A DNA stretch of 64,000 bases, taken from NCBI RefSeq assembly GCF_048751585.1, contig NZ_JAZHOB010000010.1:62001-126000 (forward strand), in the 5' to 3' direction. Under the pieces are notes generated by a model that ran no database searches, was not told the DNA's origin, and was given only the letters and a program-made list of their open reading frames with translations. Shown in pieces: positions 52,580-62,675 of this stretch. Origin of the DNA: G025836975 sp048751585. GTDB taxonomy: Bacteria > Pseudomonadota > Gammaproteobacteria > Burkholderiales > Burkholderiaceae_B. How positions within the stretch are numbered: position 1 is the stretch's first letter; every line of letters starts with the position of its first letter. Made by a program: the position numbers and the translations under genes.

Positions 52580-53314
52580 TCAATTCTCGCGGCGGCTTGC
52601 CATCAGGTAGTTGACCGACGTGTTGCCGCTGAGTTTATACAGGTCGGTAATGGGGTTGTATTCCATGCCGGCCATTTGCACAATCGAAAGATCAGCCTGG
52701 CGCGCCGCTGCCGCGAGTTCGCTGGGTTTGATGAAGTTTTCGTAGCTGTGTGTGCCTTTGGGCAGCATGCGCAAGAGGTATTCGGCGCCGACAATGGCAA
52801 AGAGGAATGATTTCGGGTTTCGGTTGAGGGTGGAAAAAAATACCCAACCGCCTGGCTTGACCAGGGTGGCGCATGCCCGGACGATGGATGCGGGGTCTGG
52901 CACATGTTCCAGCATTTCCATGCAGGTGACTACATCGTAATGAGCAGGCTGCCGGTCGGCCAGTTGTTCAGCGCTGATCGTTTGATAGTCCACCGGCACG
53001 CCCGATTCCAGTCCATGCAGTTTGGCGACTTTCAGGGATTTTTCGGCAAGGTCGATGCCGGTAACCTGGGCTCCGGCCTGAGCCATGCTTTCGGCCAGTA
53101 TGCCGCCGCCGCAGCCGACATCCAGCACCGTCTTGCCCGAAAGCGGGCCTGCCTGATCCTGGATCCAGCCCAGGCGCAGGGGGTTGATGGCATGCAAAGG
53201 CTTGAATTCGCTTTCGGGGTCCCACCAGCGCGAGGCCAGGGCACTGAATTTGTCCAGCTCAGCTTGATCGACGTTGTGCTTGCTGCTGGATGAAGAAGAG
53301 GCTGTCGTATTCAT
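52580..53314 (-). CDS. ubiG: ubiquinone biosynthesis O-methyltransferase
   Basis: UbiG, 244 residues, performs both O-methylations in ubiquinone synthesis. SAM-binding motif I VLDVGCGGGILAE near residue 64, acidic motif TGIDLAEKSL, and the UbiG-typical FSALASRWWDPESEFKPLH and CMEMLEHVPDP. The N-terminus is Ser-rich. Followed directly by gph; ompA lies upstream on the same strand with a terminator between. Confidence 0.96.
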   Translation of the reverse strand: MNTTASSSSSSKHNVDQAELDKFSALASRWWDPESEFKPLHAINPLRLGWIQDQAGPLSGKTVLDVGCGGGILAESMAQAGAQVTGIDLAEKSLKVAKLHGLESGVPVDYQTISAEQLADRQPAHYDVVTCMEMLEHVPDPASIVRACATLVKPGGWVFFSTLNRNPKSFLFAIVGAEYLLRMLPKGTHSYENFIKPSELAAAARQADLSIVQMAGMEYNPITDLYKLSGNTSVNYLMASRREN

Positions 53315-53330
53315 GAGCTGTCCGGAAATG

Positions 53331-53358
53331 ATAAGGGCCCCGCAATGCGGAGCCCTTA
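53331..53358 (-). terminator. terminator-like hairpin after ompA
   Basis: AAGGGC/GCCCTT arms with CCGC/GCGG continuing the stem and a short AT-rich tail (ATCATT) on the minus strand. Confidence 0.7.
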
Positions 53359-53395
53359 TTGTAGCGTTTAACGCTGCAGGTATTACAGTGCTGTA

Positions 53396-53980
53396 TTACT
53401 TGCGGACGCCAACGATTTCGATCTCTACGCGGCGGTTTTGAGCACGGCCTTCGCGAGTCTTGTTCGAAGCGACGGGGCTGGATTCGCCCTTGCCTTCGAC
53501 GTAGATGCGATCGGCGGGAATGCCCTTGTTGACCAGGTAGGTCTTGACCGAATTGGCGCGGCGCTGCGACAGGCCCTGGTTGTACTGTTCGGTACCGATG
53601 GAGTCGGTATGGCCAGTTGCAATCAGGGTTTCCAGGTTGATGGTGTTGGCTTGCGCTGCAACTTGATCCAGGACTTGGCGGCCTTCCGGTTTAATGGTGG
53701 CTTTGTCGAAGTCGAAGAAGGTGTCAGCATTCAGGACAACTTTGGTTGCTGTAGGAGCGACCACGGGAGCTTGAGCCTGGGCAACTGGAACGCCGTCGCA
53801 GCCGGGGATGCCGGTAGCGGGGGTCCAGAAGTTGTCACGCCAGCACAGTTCGTTGGTGCCGTTTTTCCAAACGTCGCCAAACGGATTGCGCCAATTATCG
53901 ACAGTTTGCGCAGATACAGCGCCAGACGCCGTTGCGGCGGCAATGGCGAGTGCTAGTGCGATTTTGGAGGGTTTATTCAT
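53396..53980 (-). CDS. ompA: OmpA family outer-membrane protein
   Basis: A 194-residue OmpA-like protein of the Bordetella/Achromobacter type. Signal peptide 1-24 (ALAIAAATASGAVSA), a short N-terminal region with two Cys (NELCWRDNF, GIPGCDG) in place of a beta-barrel, and the OmpA C-terminal peptidoglycan-binding domain (about 80-190; DTFFDFDKATIKPEG, GHTDSIGTEQYNQGLSQRRA). Anchors outer membrane to peptidoglycan. Confidence 0.94.
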   Translation of the reverse strand: MNKPSKIALALAIAAATASGAVSAQTVDNWRNPFGDVWKNGTNELCWRDNFWTPATGIPGCDGVPVAQAQAPVVAPTATKVVLNADTFFDFDKATIKPEGRQVLDQVAAQANTINLETLIATGHTDSIGTEQYNQGLSQRRANSVKTYLVNKGIPADRIYVEGKGESSPVASNKTREGRAQNRRVEIEIVGVRK

Positions 53981-54394
53981 GTTTCTCCTCGTTGAGCTTA
54001 ATGCTGGTAAGTGACCGCAGCGAATCCCCGCCGCATATCAGAAAACGGAGCCAGTATAGCAACACCATGAGTGATCAAAGAGTTGCACTGGATTCATGCG
54101 TGTTAGGGCGAATCTTACGGCATTTCTGGGCGGTTCGTTAAGCTTGAACGATACATATCGGCCAGATATCCGGATTTCTACCTTAACTCCTCGATAAACG
54201 TTGGTTTTTAACAACGGACGCATGCCCTTAAAGTGGTTTATCAAGTGAAGGGGGGAAAGGTCTTGTTTAAGCCGGCCTCCCACATGCATGCCTGCCTTGC
54301 CGCATGCCTGGGAGTGCTTATGTAGGGAAGTGCTAGAATTTCCCATTCGCCCGACATCGGCCCGACTTCACGTTTTTTACGCTTAAGACACTCT
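53981..54394. other. divergent intergenic region between ompA and gyrA
   Basis: 414 bases without a supported gene; must hold the promoters of ompA and gyrA. A 102-codon minus-strand frame here has poor composition and no ribosome site. TAGAAT at about 54333 is a possible gyrA -10. Confidence 0.5.
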
Positions 54395-57100
54395 ATGGAT
54401 TCCTTTGCCAAGGAGACCCTTCCAATTTCGTTGGAAGAGGAAATGCGCCGCAGTTATCTCGATTACGCCATGAGCGTGATCGTGGGGCGCGCCTTACCGG
54501 ACGTTCGAGACGGTCTGAAACCCGTGCATCGGCGCGTGCTCTTTGCCATGCACGAGCTTAATAATGACTGGAACCGCGCTTACAAGAAGTCGGCGCGTAT
54601 TGTGGGCGATGTGATCGGTAAATATCACCCGCATGGCGACTCGGCGGTCTATGACACCATCGTGCGCATGGCCCAGGACTTCTCGCTGCGTTACATGCTG
54701 GTGGACGGGCAGGGCAACTTCGGCTCGGTCGATGGCGACAGTGCGGCGGCCATGCGTTATACCGAAATCCGCCTGGCGAAGATCGCGCACGAGATGCTGG
54801 CCGATATCGACCAGGAAACCGTGGATTTCGGGCCCAACTACGATGGCAGCGAAAGCGAGCCCCTGTTGCTGCCCTCGCGCCTGCCCAATTTGCTGGTCAA
54901 CGGCAGCTCGGGCATTGCGGTGGGCATGGCGACCAATATCCCGCCTCACAACCTGTCCGAGGTCATCGAGGGCTGCCTGTACTGCCTGCGCAACCCGGAC
55001 TGCACCATCGACGAACTGATCGAACTGATTCCGGCGCCCGACTTCCCGACGGGTGGCATCATCTATGGCCTGTCCGGCGTGCGCGAGGGCTATCGCACGG
55101 GCAGGGGGCGCGTCATCATGCGCGCCAAAACCCACTTCGAGGACATGGAAAAGGGCAATCGGCAGGCCATCATCATTGATGCCATTCCCTATCAGGTTAA
55201 CAAGAAGACCTTGCAGGAGAAGATCGCCGAGCTGGTCAACGAAAAGAAAATAGAAGGCATTTCCGACATCCGCGACGAGTCCGATAAAGACGGCATGCGC
55301 CTGGTCATCGAACTGAAGCGCGGCGAAGTCCCGGAAGTCGTCCTGAACAATCTATACAAGAATACGCAGCTTCAAGATACCTTCGGCATGAATATGGTGT
55401 CCCTGGTCGATGGCCAGCCCCGTTTGCTGAATCTGAAGCAGATGGTGGAGTACTTCCTGCTGCATCGCCGCGAGGTGGTGACGCGTCGCACGGTGTTCCA
55501 GTTGCGCAAGGCGCGCGAACGCGGCCATGTGCTGGAAGGCCTGGCCGTGGCTTTGGCCAATATCGATGATTTCATCGCCATCATCAAGGCGGCGCCGACG
55601 CCGCCGGTGGCGCGCCAGGAACTGATGGCGCGCTCCTGGGATTCGTCGCTGGTGCGCGAAATGCTGGCGCGCGCCGACGAGGGCGACACTCCGGGAGGGC
55701 GCGCCGCCTATCGTCCGGAGACCCTGCCCGAAGGTTTCGGCCTGCAGGGCGACGGGCTTTACCGTCTTAGCGATACCCAGGCCCAGGAAATCCTGAACAT
55801 GCGCCTGCAGCGCCTGACCGGCCTGGAGCAGGACAAGATCGTCGGCGAATACAAAGACATCATGGCGACCATCGCCGACTTGCTGGACATCCTGGCGCGG
55901 CCCGAGCGCGTCACGACGATCATCAGCGACGAGCTCATTGCCATCAAGACGGAATTCTCCACCAATACCAAGGACACGCGCCGCTCGGACATCGAGCGCA
56001 ACGCCACCGAACTCGATACCGAAGACTTGATCACCCCCATGGACATGGTGGTGACCTTGTCGCAGACGGGTTATATAAAGAGCCAGCCGCTGTCCGAGTA
56101 CCGTTCCCAGAAGCGCGGCGGCCGGGGCAAGCAGGCCACGGCCATGAAGGAAAACGACTGGATAGACCAGTTGTTCATTGCCAATACGCACGATTACCTG
56201 CTGTGCTTCTCCGACCGGGGCCGGGTGTACTGGCTGAAGGTCTGGGAAGTGCCGCAGGGCTCACGCAATTCGCGCGGCCGCCCCATTGTGAATATGTTCC
56301 CTCTGCTCGATGGCGAGAAAATCACCGTGGTGCTGGCTGTCAAGGAATTCAGCGACGATCACTATGTATTCATGGCCACATCGCGCGGCACGGTCAAGAA
56401 AACCCCCTTGTCCGACTTCTCGAATCCGCGCAAGGCCGGGATCATTGCCGTCGCCCTTGACGAGGGCGACTACCTGATTGGCGCCGATCTGACCGACGGC
56501 AAGCACGATGTCATGCTGTTTTCCGATGCAGGCAAGGCGGTGCGTTTCGACGAGAACGACGTGCGTCCGATGGGCCGGACGGCTCGCGGCGTGCGCGGCA
56601 TGATGCTGGAAGACGGCCAGGCCGTCATCGCCATGCTGGTGGCGGGCGACGAGTCGCAAAGCGTGCTGACGGCCACCGAAAACGGCTTCGGCAAGCGCAC
56701 GTCTATCGTCGAGTACACCCGTCACGGACGCGGCACCAAGGGGATGATCGCCATTCAGACCTCTGCGCGCAACGGCAAGGTCGTGGGCGCGGTGCTGGTC
56801 ATGCCTTCGGACGAAATCATGCTGATCACCACCGGCGGTGTGCTGGTGCGCACCCGGGTATCGGAAATCCGTGAAATGGGCCGCGCTACGCAAGGCGTCA
56901 CCCTTATCAGCGTGGACGACGACAGCATGCTGTCGGGCGTTCGCCGAGTGGTCGAAAGCGACGCGGATGACGACGTCATCGTTGAGATCGACGAGGACGG
57001 CGATACGGTTCAGGACGTCGATGCCGACGCGGCGCCGGATGGCGGCTCGGGCAATGACGACGCCGCCAACCCCGATTCCGATGGCGAGGACCAATCGTGA
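54395..57100 (+). CDS. gyrA: DNA gyrase subunit A
   Basis: GyrA, 901 residues, cuts and rejoins DNA with Tyr122 (AAMRYTEIRLAK). The quinolone-resistance region has Ser83 and Asp87 (HGDSAVYDTIVR), the susceptible residues. The C-terminal beta-pinwheel keeps the GyrA box as QKRGGRG and ends in a long Asp-rich tail (from about 850). The stop overlaps serC (TGATG), making it the first gene of the supra-operon. Confidence 0.97.
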   Translation: MDSFAKETLPISLEEEMRRSYLDYAMSVIVGRALPDVRDGLKPVHRRVLFAMHELNNDWNRAYKKSARIVGDVIGKYHPHGDSAVYDTIVRMAQDFSLRYMLVDGQGNFGSVDGDSAAAMRYTEIRLAKIAHEMLADIDQETVDFGPNYDGSESEPLLLPSRLPNLLVNGSSGIAVGMATNIPPHNLSEVIEGCLYCLRNPDCTIDELIELIPAPDFPTGGIIYGLSGVREGYRTGRGRVIMRAKTHFEDMEKGNRQAIIIDAIPYQVNKKTLQEKIAELVNEKKIEGISDIRDESDKDGMRLVIELKRGEVPEVVLNNLYKNTQLQDTFGMNMVSLVDGQPRLLNLKQMVEYFLLHRREVVTRRTVFQLRKARERGHVLEGLAVALANIDDFIAIIKAAPTPPVARQELMARSWDSSLVREMLARADEGDTPGGRAAYRPETLPEGFGLQGDGLYRLSDTQAQEILNMRLQRLTGLEQDKIVGEYKDIMATIADLLDILARPERVTTIISDELIAIKTEFSTNTKDTRRSDIERNATELDTEDLITPMDMVVTLSQTGYIKSQPLSEYRSQKRGGRGKQATAMKENDWIDQLFIANTHDYLLCFSDRGRVYWLKVWEVPQGSRNSRGRPIVNMFPLLDGEKITVVLAVKEFSDDHYVFMATSRGTVKKTPLSDFSNPRKAGIIAVALDEGDYLIGADLTDGKHDVMLFSDAGKAVRFDENDVRPMGRTARGVRGMMLEDGQAVIAMLVAGDESQSVLTATENGFGKRTSIVEYTRHGRGTKGMIAIQTSARNGKVVGAVLVMPSDEIMLITTGGVLVRTRVSEIREMGRATQGVTLISVDDDSMLSGVRRVVESDADDDVIVEIDEDGDTVQDVDADAAPDGGSGNDDAANPDSDGEDQS

Positions 57101-58227
57101 TGCGTCCATGGAATTTTTCGGCAGGCCCATCGGCCCTGCCGCTGGAAGTGCTGGAGCAGGCCGCGGCGGAAATGACGGACTGGCACGGCTGCGGCATGTC
57201 GGTCATGGAAATGAGCCATCGCGGCAAGCAGTTCACGCAGATACGCGACGAAGCCGTAGCCGACCTGCGCGAATTGCTGAGCGTCCCCGACGATTTTGAC
57301 ATCCTGTTCATGCAGGGCGGGGCGACGGCGGAAAATGCCATCGTGCCCTTGAACCTGATCGGCCGCAATGGATCGGGCAAGGCCGACTACATCCTTACCG
57401 GCATCTGGTCCAACAAGTCCCACAAGGAAGCCCAGCGCTACGGCGACATCGCCGTAGCGGCAAGCAGCGGCACCGAAGTCACGCTGGACGGCGTGCGGCA
57501 GGATCCCTGGACCTGGTTCCCCAAGGTGCAGGACTGGAAGCTGCGGCGCGATGCCGCGTACCTGCATCTGTGCAGCAACGAGACCATAGGCGGCGTCGAG
57601 TTCGCCGACTGGCCGGACATGGCCTCGCTGGGCGCTCCCGACGTGCCGCTGGTGGTCGATGCCTCGTCGCATTTCCTTTCGCGTCCCGTCGATTTTTCCA
57701 AGGCCTCCATGGTGTACGCGGGAGCCCAGAAAAACGCCGGGCCCGCGGGCCTGACCGTGGTCATCATCCGCAAGGACCTGGTGGGCCATGCCTTGCCGGT
57801 GTGTCCGTCGGCCTTCGATTACGCGAACGTGGCTGCCGCCGGCTCCATGTTCAACACGCCGCCGACCTATGCCATATATATTGCGGGCCTGGTATTCAAG
57901 TGGCTCAAGCGCCAGGGCGGCGTGGCTGCCATCGAAGCCGCCAACATCGCCAAGGCGCGGACCTTGTATTCCTACCTGGATAGCTCCGGATTCTACGTGA
58001 GTCGCGTTCATGCGGCGTCCAGGTCGCGCATGAATGTGCCGTTTTTCCTGTGTGACGAATCCTTGAATGCCGTCTTCCTGTCCGAAGCAGAGGCGGCCGG
58101 ACTGATGCAGCTGAAAGGGCACAAGAGCGTGGGCGGCATGCGCGCTTCCATTTACAACGCCGTGCCGCTGGAAGCGGTGCAAACATTGATTTCTTACTTG
58201 CAGGACTTCGAGCGCCGACATGGATAA
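57100..58227 (+). CDS. serC: phosphoserine aminotransferase
   Basis: SerC, 375 residues, makes 3-phosphoserine and 4-phosphohydroxythreonine. N-terminus WNFSAGPSALP, PLP lysine in AGAQKNAGPAGLTV, and HKSVGGMRASIYN near the end. ATG 57100 overlaps the gyrA stop by one base; a GTG three bases earlier is less likely. Overlaps pheA by eight bases. Confidence 0.96.
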   Translation: MRPWNFSAGPSALPLEVLEQAAAEMTDWHGCGMSVMEMSHRGKQFTQIRDEAVADLRELLSVPDDFDILFMQGGATAENAIVPLNLIGRNGSGKADYILTGIWSNKSHKEAQRYGDIAVAASSGTEVTLDGVRQDPWTWFPKVQDWKLRRDAAYLHLCSNETIGGVEFADWPDMASLGAPDVPLVVDASSHFLSRPVDFSKASMVYAGAQKNAGPAGLTVVIIRKDLVGHALPVCPSAFDYANVAAAGSMFNTPPTYAIYIAGLVFKWLKRQGGVAAIEAANIAKARTLYSYLDSSGFYVSRVHAASRSRMNVPFFLCDESLNAVFLSEAEAAGLMQLKGHKSVGGMRASIYNAVPLEAVQTLISYLQDFERRHG

Positions 58228-59305
58228 TTCATTGCAAGCCCGCCTGCTGCCTTTGCGCCAGCGCATCGATGCGCTGGACGAACAGATCCTGGATTTGCTG
58301 AACCAGCGTGCCAGCACCGCCCAGGAAGTCGGCAAGGTCAAGCAGGAGTTCGACTTGGACGGCCCGGTGCTCAAGCCCGAGCGCGAAGCCATGGTCATCC
58401 GGCGCCTGCAGGGTCTGAATAAAGGGCCCTTTACGGAGCAGGCCATCGATGCGGTCTGGACGCAGATCATCTCCACCTGCCGAGGCCTTGAAAGTGTGCT
58501 GACGGTGGCTTACCTGGGGCCTCAGGGCTCGTTTTCCGAGCAAGCCGCGCTGGAACATTTCGGCCATTCGGTCACGCGCTTGCGTTGCGACTCGTTTGAC
58601 GAGGTGTTTCGCGCGGTCGAAGCGGGGCAGGCGAACGTAGGCATGGTTCCCGTCGAGAATTCCACTGAAGGCGCGGTCAACCGCACGCTGGATCTATTGC
58701 TGAATTCGCCCCTGAAGGTTCTGGGCGAACGCTCGATAAAAATCCATCACAACCTGATGACCAAGTCGGGCACGCTGGATGGTGTCACGCGCGTCATGGC
58801 GCATCCGCAGGCATTGGCGCAATGCCAGGCCTGGCTGACCCAGCACTACCCCCGTCTTGCCCGCGACGCGGCATCGAGCAATGGCGAAGCGGCGCGCATC
58901 GCGTCCCAGGATCCGACGGTGGCCGCCATTGCCGGGGCAACGGCGGCGCAAGCCTGGGACCTGCAAATCGTGGCCTCGGGCATCCAGGACGATCCCCAGA
59001 ACCGGACGCGCTTCCTGGCGGTCGGGGCCATCGAGACCCTGCCGACCGACAGCGACAAGACCAGCATCATTCTGGCCGTGCCCAATCGCGCCGGCGCCGT
59101 CTACGACATGCTGGCGCCGCTGGCGGCCAACGGAGTGTCCATGACACGCCTGGAGTCCCGTCCGGCGCGCACGGGCCAGTGGGAATATTATTTCTATGTC
59201 GACCTGCTGGGTCATCGCAATGAGCCGGCGGTCGCGCAGGCCTTGGCGGATCTGAAGAAGCAGGTCGCTTTTTTCAAGGTATTGGGGTCCTATCCCAGGC
59301 AGTAG
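58220..59305 (+). CDS. pheA: bifunctional chorismate mutase/prephenate dehydratase (P-protein)
   Basis: Phenylalanine synthesis enzyme of 361 residues. AroQ chorismate mutase about 1-90 (LRQRIDALDEQILDLLNQRA), prephenate dehydratase about 95-270 (YLGPQGSFSEQAA, NRTRFLAVG), ACT regulatory domain about 280-361 with the ligand motif MTRLESRPAR, so feedback inhibition by phenylalanine is expected. Overlaps serC by eight bases. Confidence 0.96.
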   Translation: MDNSLQARLLPLRQRIDALDEQILDLLNQRASTAQEVGKVKQEFDLDGPVLKPEREAMVIRRLQGLNKGPFTEQAIDAVWTQIISTCRGLESVLTVAYLGPQGSFSEQAALEHFGHSVTRLRCDSFDEVFRAVEAGQANVGMVPVENSTEGAVNRTLDLLLNSPLKVLGERSIKIHHNLMTKSGTLDGVTRVMAHPQALAQCQAWLTQHYPRLARDAASSNGEAARIASQDPTVAAIAGATAAQAWDLQIVASGIQDDPQNRTRFLAVGAIETLPTDSDKTSIILAVPNRAGAVYDMLAPLAANGVSMTRLESRPARTGQWEYYFYVDLLGHRNEPAVAQALADLKKQVAFFKVLGSYPRQ

Positions 59306-59317
59306 GAACAGGCTAGC

Positions 59318-60451
59318 ATGAACCGAGATGACTCAAAGAACGCCGCCGCGGCGGCCCCCGATTATGTGCTGGCCATCGCTCCCTACCAGGCGGGCAAGCC
59401 TATCGACGAGCTGGCGCGCGAATTCAAGCTGGATCCGGCCGGTATCGTCAAGCTGGCCTCCAATGAAAACCCATTGGGACTGCCCGAATCGGCGCGGCGC
59501 GCCATTACGGACATCGTAAACGGCCTTGGCCGCTATCCCGATCCCAATGGTTTCGATCTGAAGGCCGCCTTGTCGGCGCGCTATGGCGTGCCGGCCGATT
59601 GGATCACCTTGGGCAATGGCTCGAACGACTTGCTGGAGCTGGCCTCGCTGGCCCTGCTGGCGCCGGGTGCGGCGGCGGTTTACGCCCAGCATGCGTTTGC
59701 CGTATACCGCCTGGCCACGCAGGCGCGGGGCGCAAGGCATATTGTGGTGCCCGCGCGCGATTACGGCCACGACCTGGATCGCATGTACGACGCGATCGAC
59801 GCGGACACCCGGCTGGTTTTCATTGCCAACCCCAACAACCCGACGGGAACTTTCCTGCCTGCCGGTCAGATCGAGGCGTTTTTGGCGCGGGTGCATGACG
59901 GCTGGGGCGGCAGAGTTACGGTGTTGCTGGACGAGGCGTACAACGAATATCTGGATCCGGAACTGCGCTTCGACAGCGCGCGCTGGGTCGAGCAGTATTC
60001 CAACCTTATCGTCTCGCGCACATTTTCCAAGGCCTACGGGCTGGCCGGCTTGCGGGTCGGCTTTGCGATGGCGCAGCCCAGGTTGACCGATGTGCTCAAT
60101 CGCGTGCGGCAGCCATTCAACGTCAACAGCCTCGCGCAAGTGGCGGCTATCGCGGCTTTGGGCGACGCGGCGTTCCTGCAGCAGTCCTACGAGCTGAACA
60201 AGGCGGGCAAGCAAACCCTGGTCGACGGATTCACACGCCTGGGCCTGGAGTTTGTTCCAAGCTATGGCAATTTCGTGCTGGTGCGCGTGGGCGACGCAGC
60301 GCGCGTCAACCTGGAATTGCTCAAGAAGGGCGTGATCGTCCGTCCCGTGGCGGGCGATGGCTTGCCCGAATGGTTGCGTGTTTCCATAGGCCTGGCCGAA
60401 GAAAACGCCCGCTTCCTGGATGCGTTGACGGCCACCCTCGGGTCGCCATGA
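59318..60451 (+). CDS. hisC: histidinol-phosphate aminotransferase
   Basis: Class I/II PLP aminotransferase, 377 residues. Substrate-binding N-terminus KLASNENPLG, cofactor motif NPNNPTG, PLP lysine in RTFSKAYGLAGLRVG. In this operon it can serve histidine synthesis and the last transamination to phenylalanine and tyrosine. Its stop overlaps tyrA by four bases (ATGA). Confidence 0.94.
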   Translation: MNRDDSKNAAAAAPDYVLAIAPYQAGKPIDELAREFKLDPAGIVKLASNENPLGLPESARRAITDIVNGLGRYPDPNGFDLKAALSARYGVPADWITLGNGSNDLLELASLALLAPGAAAVYAQHAFAVYRLATQARGARHIVVPARDYGHDLDRMYDAIDADTRLVFIANPNNPTGTFLPAGQIEAFLARVHDGWGGRVTVLLDEAYNEYLDPELRFDSARWVEQYSNLIVSRTFSKAYGLAGLRVGFAMAQPRLTDVLNRVRQPFNVNSLAQVAAIAALGDAAFLQQSYELNKAGKQTLVDGFTRLGLEFVPSYGNFVLVRVGDAARVNLELLKKGVIVRPVAGDGLPEWLRVSIGLAEENARFLDALTATLGSP

Positions 60452-61356
60452 GCGGCCCCCGCGCCGCCTCGGAGCCAGGGCAGCCGTGGATACCGGTGCT
60501 GGCCGTCGTGGGTGTCGGGCTGATAGGCGGTTCGTTTGCCAGCGCCTTGCGCCGGGCTGGCGCCGTCGGCCGGGTATTGGGTGTTGGACGCCAGGCCGCC
60601 TCGTTAGCGCAAGCATGCAAACTGGGTCTGATCGACGAAGCCGCCACGCTGGAGCAGGCGGCGGCCCAGGCCGACCTGATTTTCCTGGCGATGCCGGTGG
60701 GCGCCACGGGATCGATATTGGCCGAGCTGCGGCCTTTGCTGCGTCCTGAAGCCCTGGTCACCGATGCGGGCAGCACCAAGGCCGATGTGGTCGCCGCCGC
60801 GCGTTCGGCTCTGGGCGATCGCATCGGGCAATTCGTGCCGGGCCATCCCATAGCCGGCGCCGAAACAACCGGCCCCGAAGCGGCCGATCCCTTGCTGTAC
60901 AGGGGGCGCACCGTCGTCCTTACCCCACTGGCCGAAAATGCCTTGGCCGCCAAGGCGTATGTCACCCGGGCGTGGGAGCGTTGCGGCGCCAGGGTGCTGA
61001 GCATGGAGCCGGACGTGCACGATACCGCGCTGGCTTCGGTCAGCCATGTTCCGCATTTCCTGTCCTCGGTGTTCATGTGGCAGGTGGCGACGGCGCAGGA
61101 CTCGGATTTGCGCCTGGCCTTGGCCGGTACCGGGTTTCGCGACTTCACGCGCATTGCGGCGGGATCGGCCGAAGTATGGCGGGATATCTTCCTGAGCAAC
61201 CGGCCCGCTGTACTGGCCGAGCTGCGCGAAGTAAAGGCCGCCTTGCTGCAAGCCGAACAGGCGCTGGAAGAGGCCGACGGCGACAAGCTTCAGGATTTTC
61301 TAGAACGCGCGGCGCTGGCGCGCCGTTTTTGGGGTAGCAGGAGCGGTTTGTCATGA
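60448..61356 (+). CDS. tyrA: prephenate dehydrogenase
   Basis: TyrA, 302 residues, oxidative decarboxylation of prephenate (or arogenate) toward tyrosine. NAD site VVGVGLIGGSFASAL near residue 22, catalytic His in PGHPIAGAETTG and the SVSHVPHFLSSV segment. No ACT domain. Start ATG 60448 lies within the hisC stop; overlaps aroA by four bases. Confidence 0.94.
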   Translation: MSGPRAASEPGQPWIPVLAVVGVGLIGGSFASALRRAGAVGRVLGVGRQAASLAQACKLGLIDEAATLEQAAAQADLIFLAMPVGATGSILAELRPLLRPEALVTDAGSTKADVVAAARSALGDRIGQFVPGHPIAGAETTGPEAADPLLYRGRTVVLTPLAENALAAKAYVTRAWERCGARVLSMEPDVHDTALASVSHVPHFLSSVFMWQVATAQDSDLRLALAGTGFRDFTRIAAGSAEVWRDIFLSNRPAVLAELREVKAALLQAEQALEEADGDKLQDFLERAALARRFWGSRSGLS

Positions 61357-62675
61357 CAACGAGTCCCAGTTTATGTTTGCAGCCGGTACGTGCCGCATCG
61401 GGCCAACTGAAATTGCCAGGATCCAAAAGCATTTCCAACCGGGTGCTGTTGTTGGCGGCGCTGGCCGATGGCCTGACGCAGCTTGATGGGTTGCTGGACT
61501 CCGACGATACCCGCGTCATGCTGGCCGCCTTGGGCCAGCTTGGCGTGCGGGTTGAACAGGAAGGGACGGATAGGGCGCGGATCCGGGGCAATTGCCCTTT
61601 CACCGCACAGAGCGCGGAACTGTTCCTGGGTAATGCGGGAACCGCCTTCCGTCCCTTGACCGCGGCCTTGGCGATGATGGGCGGCGATTACCGGTTGTCG
61701 GGCGTGCCCCGCATGCACGAGCGGCCCATAGGCGATCTGGTTGACGCCCTGGTTGCCCTGGGCGCCGATGTCAGCTATCTGGGCAATCCCGGATACCCTC
61801 CGCTGGCCATAGGCCAGGGGGATATCCGAACGGATAAGCCTGTTCGGGTCAAAGGGTCGGTATCCAGCCAGTTTTTGACGGCTTTATTGATGGCCGCGCC
61901 CATCCATGCCTCGCGGGCAGCGGCCGACGTGACGATCGAGGTCGACGGCGAACTGATTTCCAAGCCCTATATATCGATCACCCTGAATCTGATGGCCAAG
62001 TTCGGCGTACAGGTCCAGCGCGAAGATTGGCGACGCTTTGTCATTCCCGCCGGCTCGCGTTACACATCGCCCGGCAATATTGCCATCGAGGGCGACGCTT
62101 CGACTGCATCGTATTTCATGGCGCTGGGCGCAATCGGCGGCGGCCCGGTCCATATACTGGGCGCCGGGTCGGACAGCATGCAGGGCGATATGGCTTTTGC
62201 CGATGTGGTCCAGGAGATGGGGGCCACGGTTGTGCGCCATCCCGACTCCATCGAGGTCAGCGGCCCCCGAGTGGCCCAGGGTGAAAAGCTCAAGGCTTTC
62301 GACCGGGACTTCAACCTGATTCCCGACGCCGCCATGACCGCCGCCGCCATGGCGATGTATGCGGATGGCCCTTGCACGCTGCGCAACATCGGCAGTTGGC
62401 GGGTCAAGGAAACCGATCGCATCCATGCCATGCACACCGAATTGCAGAAGCTGGGCGCGCAGGTCGAGTCCGGCCCCGACTGGCTAAGGGTCACCCCCAT
62501 CGCTTCATCGGGCTGGAAGTCGGCATCGATAGAAACCTATGACGATCATCGCATGGCCATGTGTTTTTCGCTGGCGGCCTTCGGCCCGGTGCCGGTAACC
62601 ATATTGGACCCCGACTGCGTCAGCAAGACGTTCCCCGATTATTTTTCCGTATTTCGTGAACTGGTGCGAGCATGA
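61353..62675 (+). CDS. aroA: 3-phosphoshikimate 1-carboxyvinyltransferase (EPSP synthase)
   Basis: AroA, 440 residues, sixth step of the shikimate pathway. PEP/phosphate motifs LPGSKSISNRVLLLAAL, LFLGNAGTAFRPL and the catalytic YDDHRMAMCFSLAAFG are intact. The residue pattern GNAGTAFRP is that of glyphosate-sensitive class I enzymes. Coupled to tyrA and cmk by ATGA overlaps. Confidence 0.96.
   Translation: MTTSPSLCLQPVRAASGQLKLPGSKSISNRVLLLAALADGLTQLDGLLDSDDTRVMLAALGQLGVRVEQEGTDRARIRGNCPFTAQSAELFLGNAGTAFRPLTAALAMMGGDYRLSGVPRMHERPIGDLVDALVALGADVSYLGNPGYPPLAIGQGDIRTDKPVRVKGSVSSQFLTALLMAAPIHASRAAADVTIEVDGELISKPYISITLNLMAKFGVQVQREDWRRFVIPAGSRYTSPGNIAIEGDASTASYFMALGAIGGGPVHILGAGSDSMQGDMAFADVVQEMGATVVRHPDSIEVSGPRVAQGEKLKAFDRDFNLIPDAAMTAAAMAMYADGPCTLRNIGSWRVKETDRIHAMHTELQKLGAQVESGPDWLRVTPIASSGWKSASIETYDDHRMAMCFSLAAFGPVPVTILDPDCVSKTFPDYFSVFRELVRA

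Noticed and set aside
54038..54346. 102-codon minus-strand frame between ompA and gyrA
   Set aside because: No ribosome site, no recognisable domain, lies in the needed promoter region.
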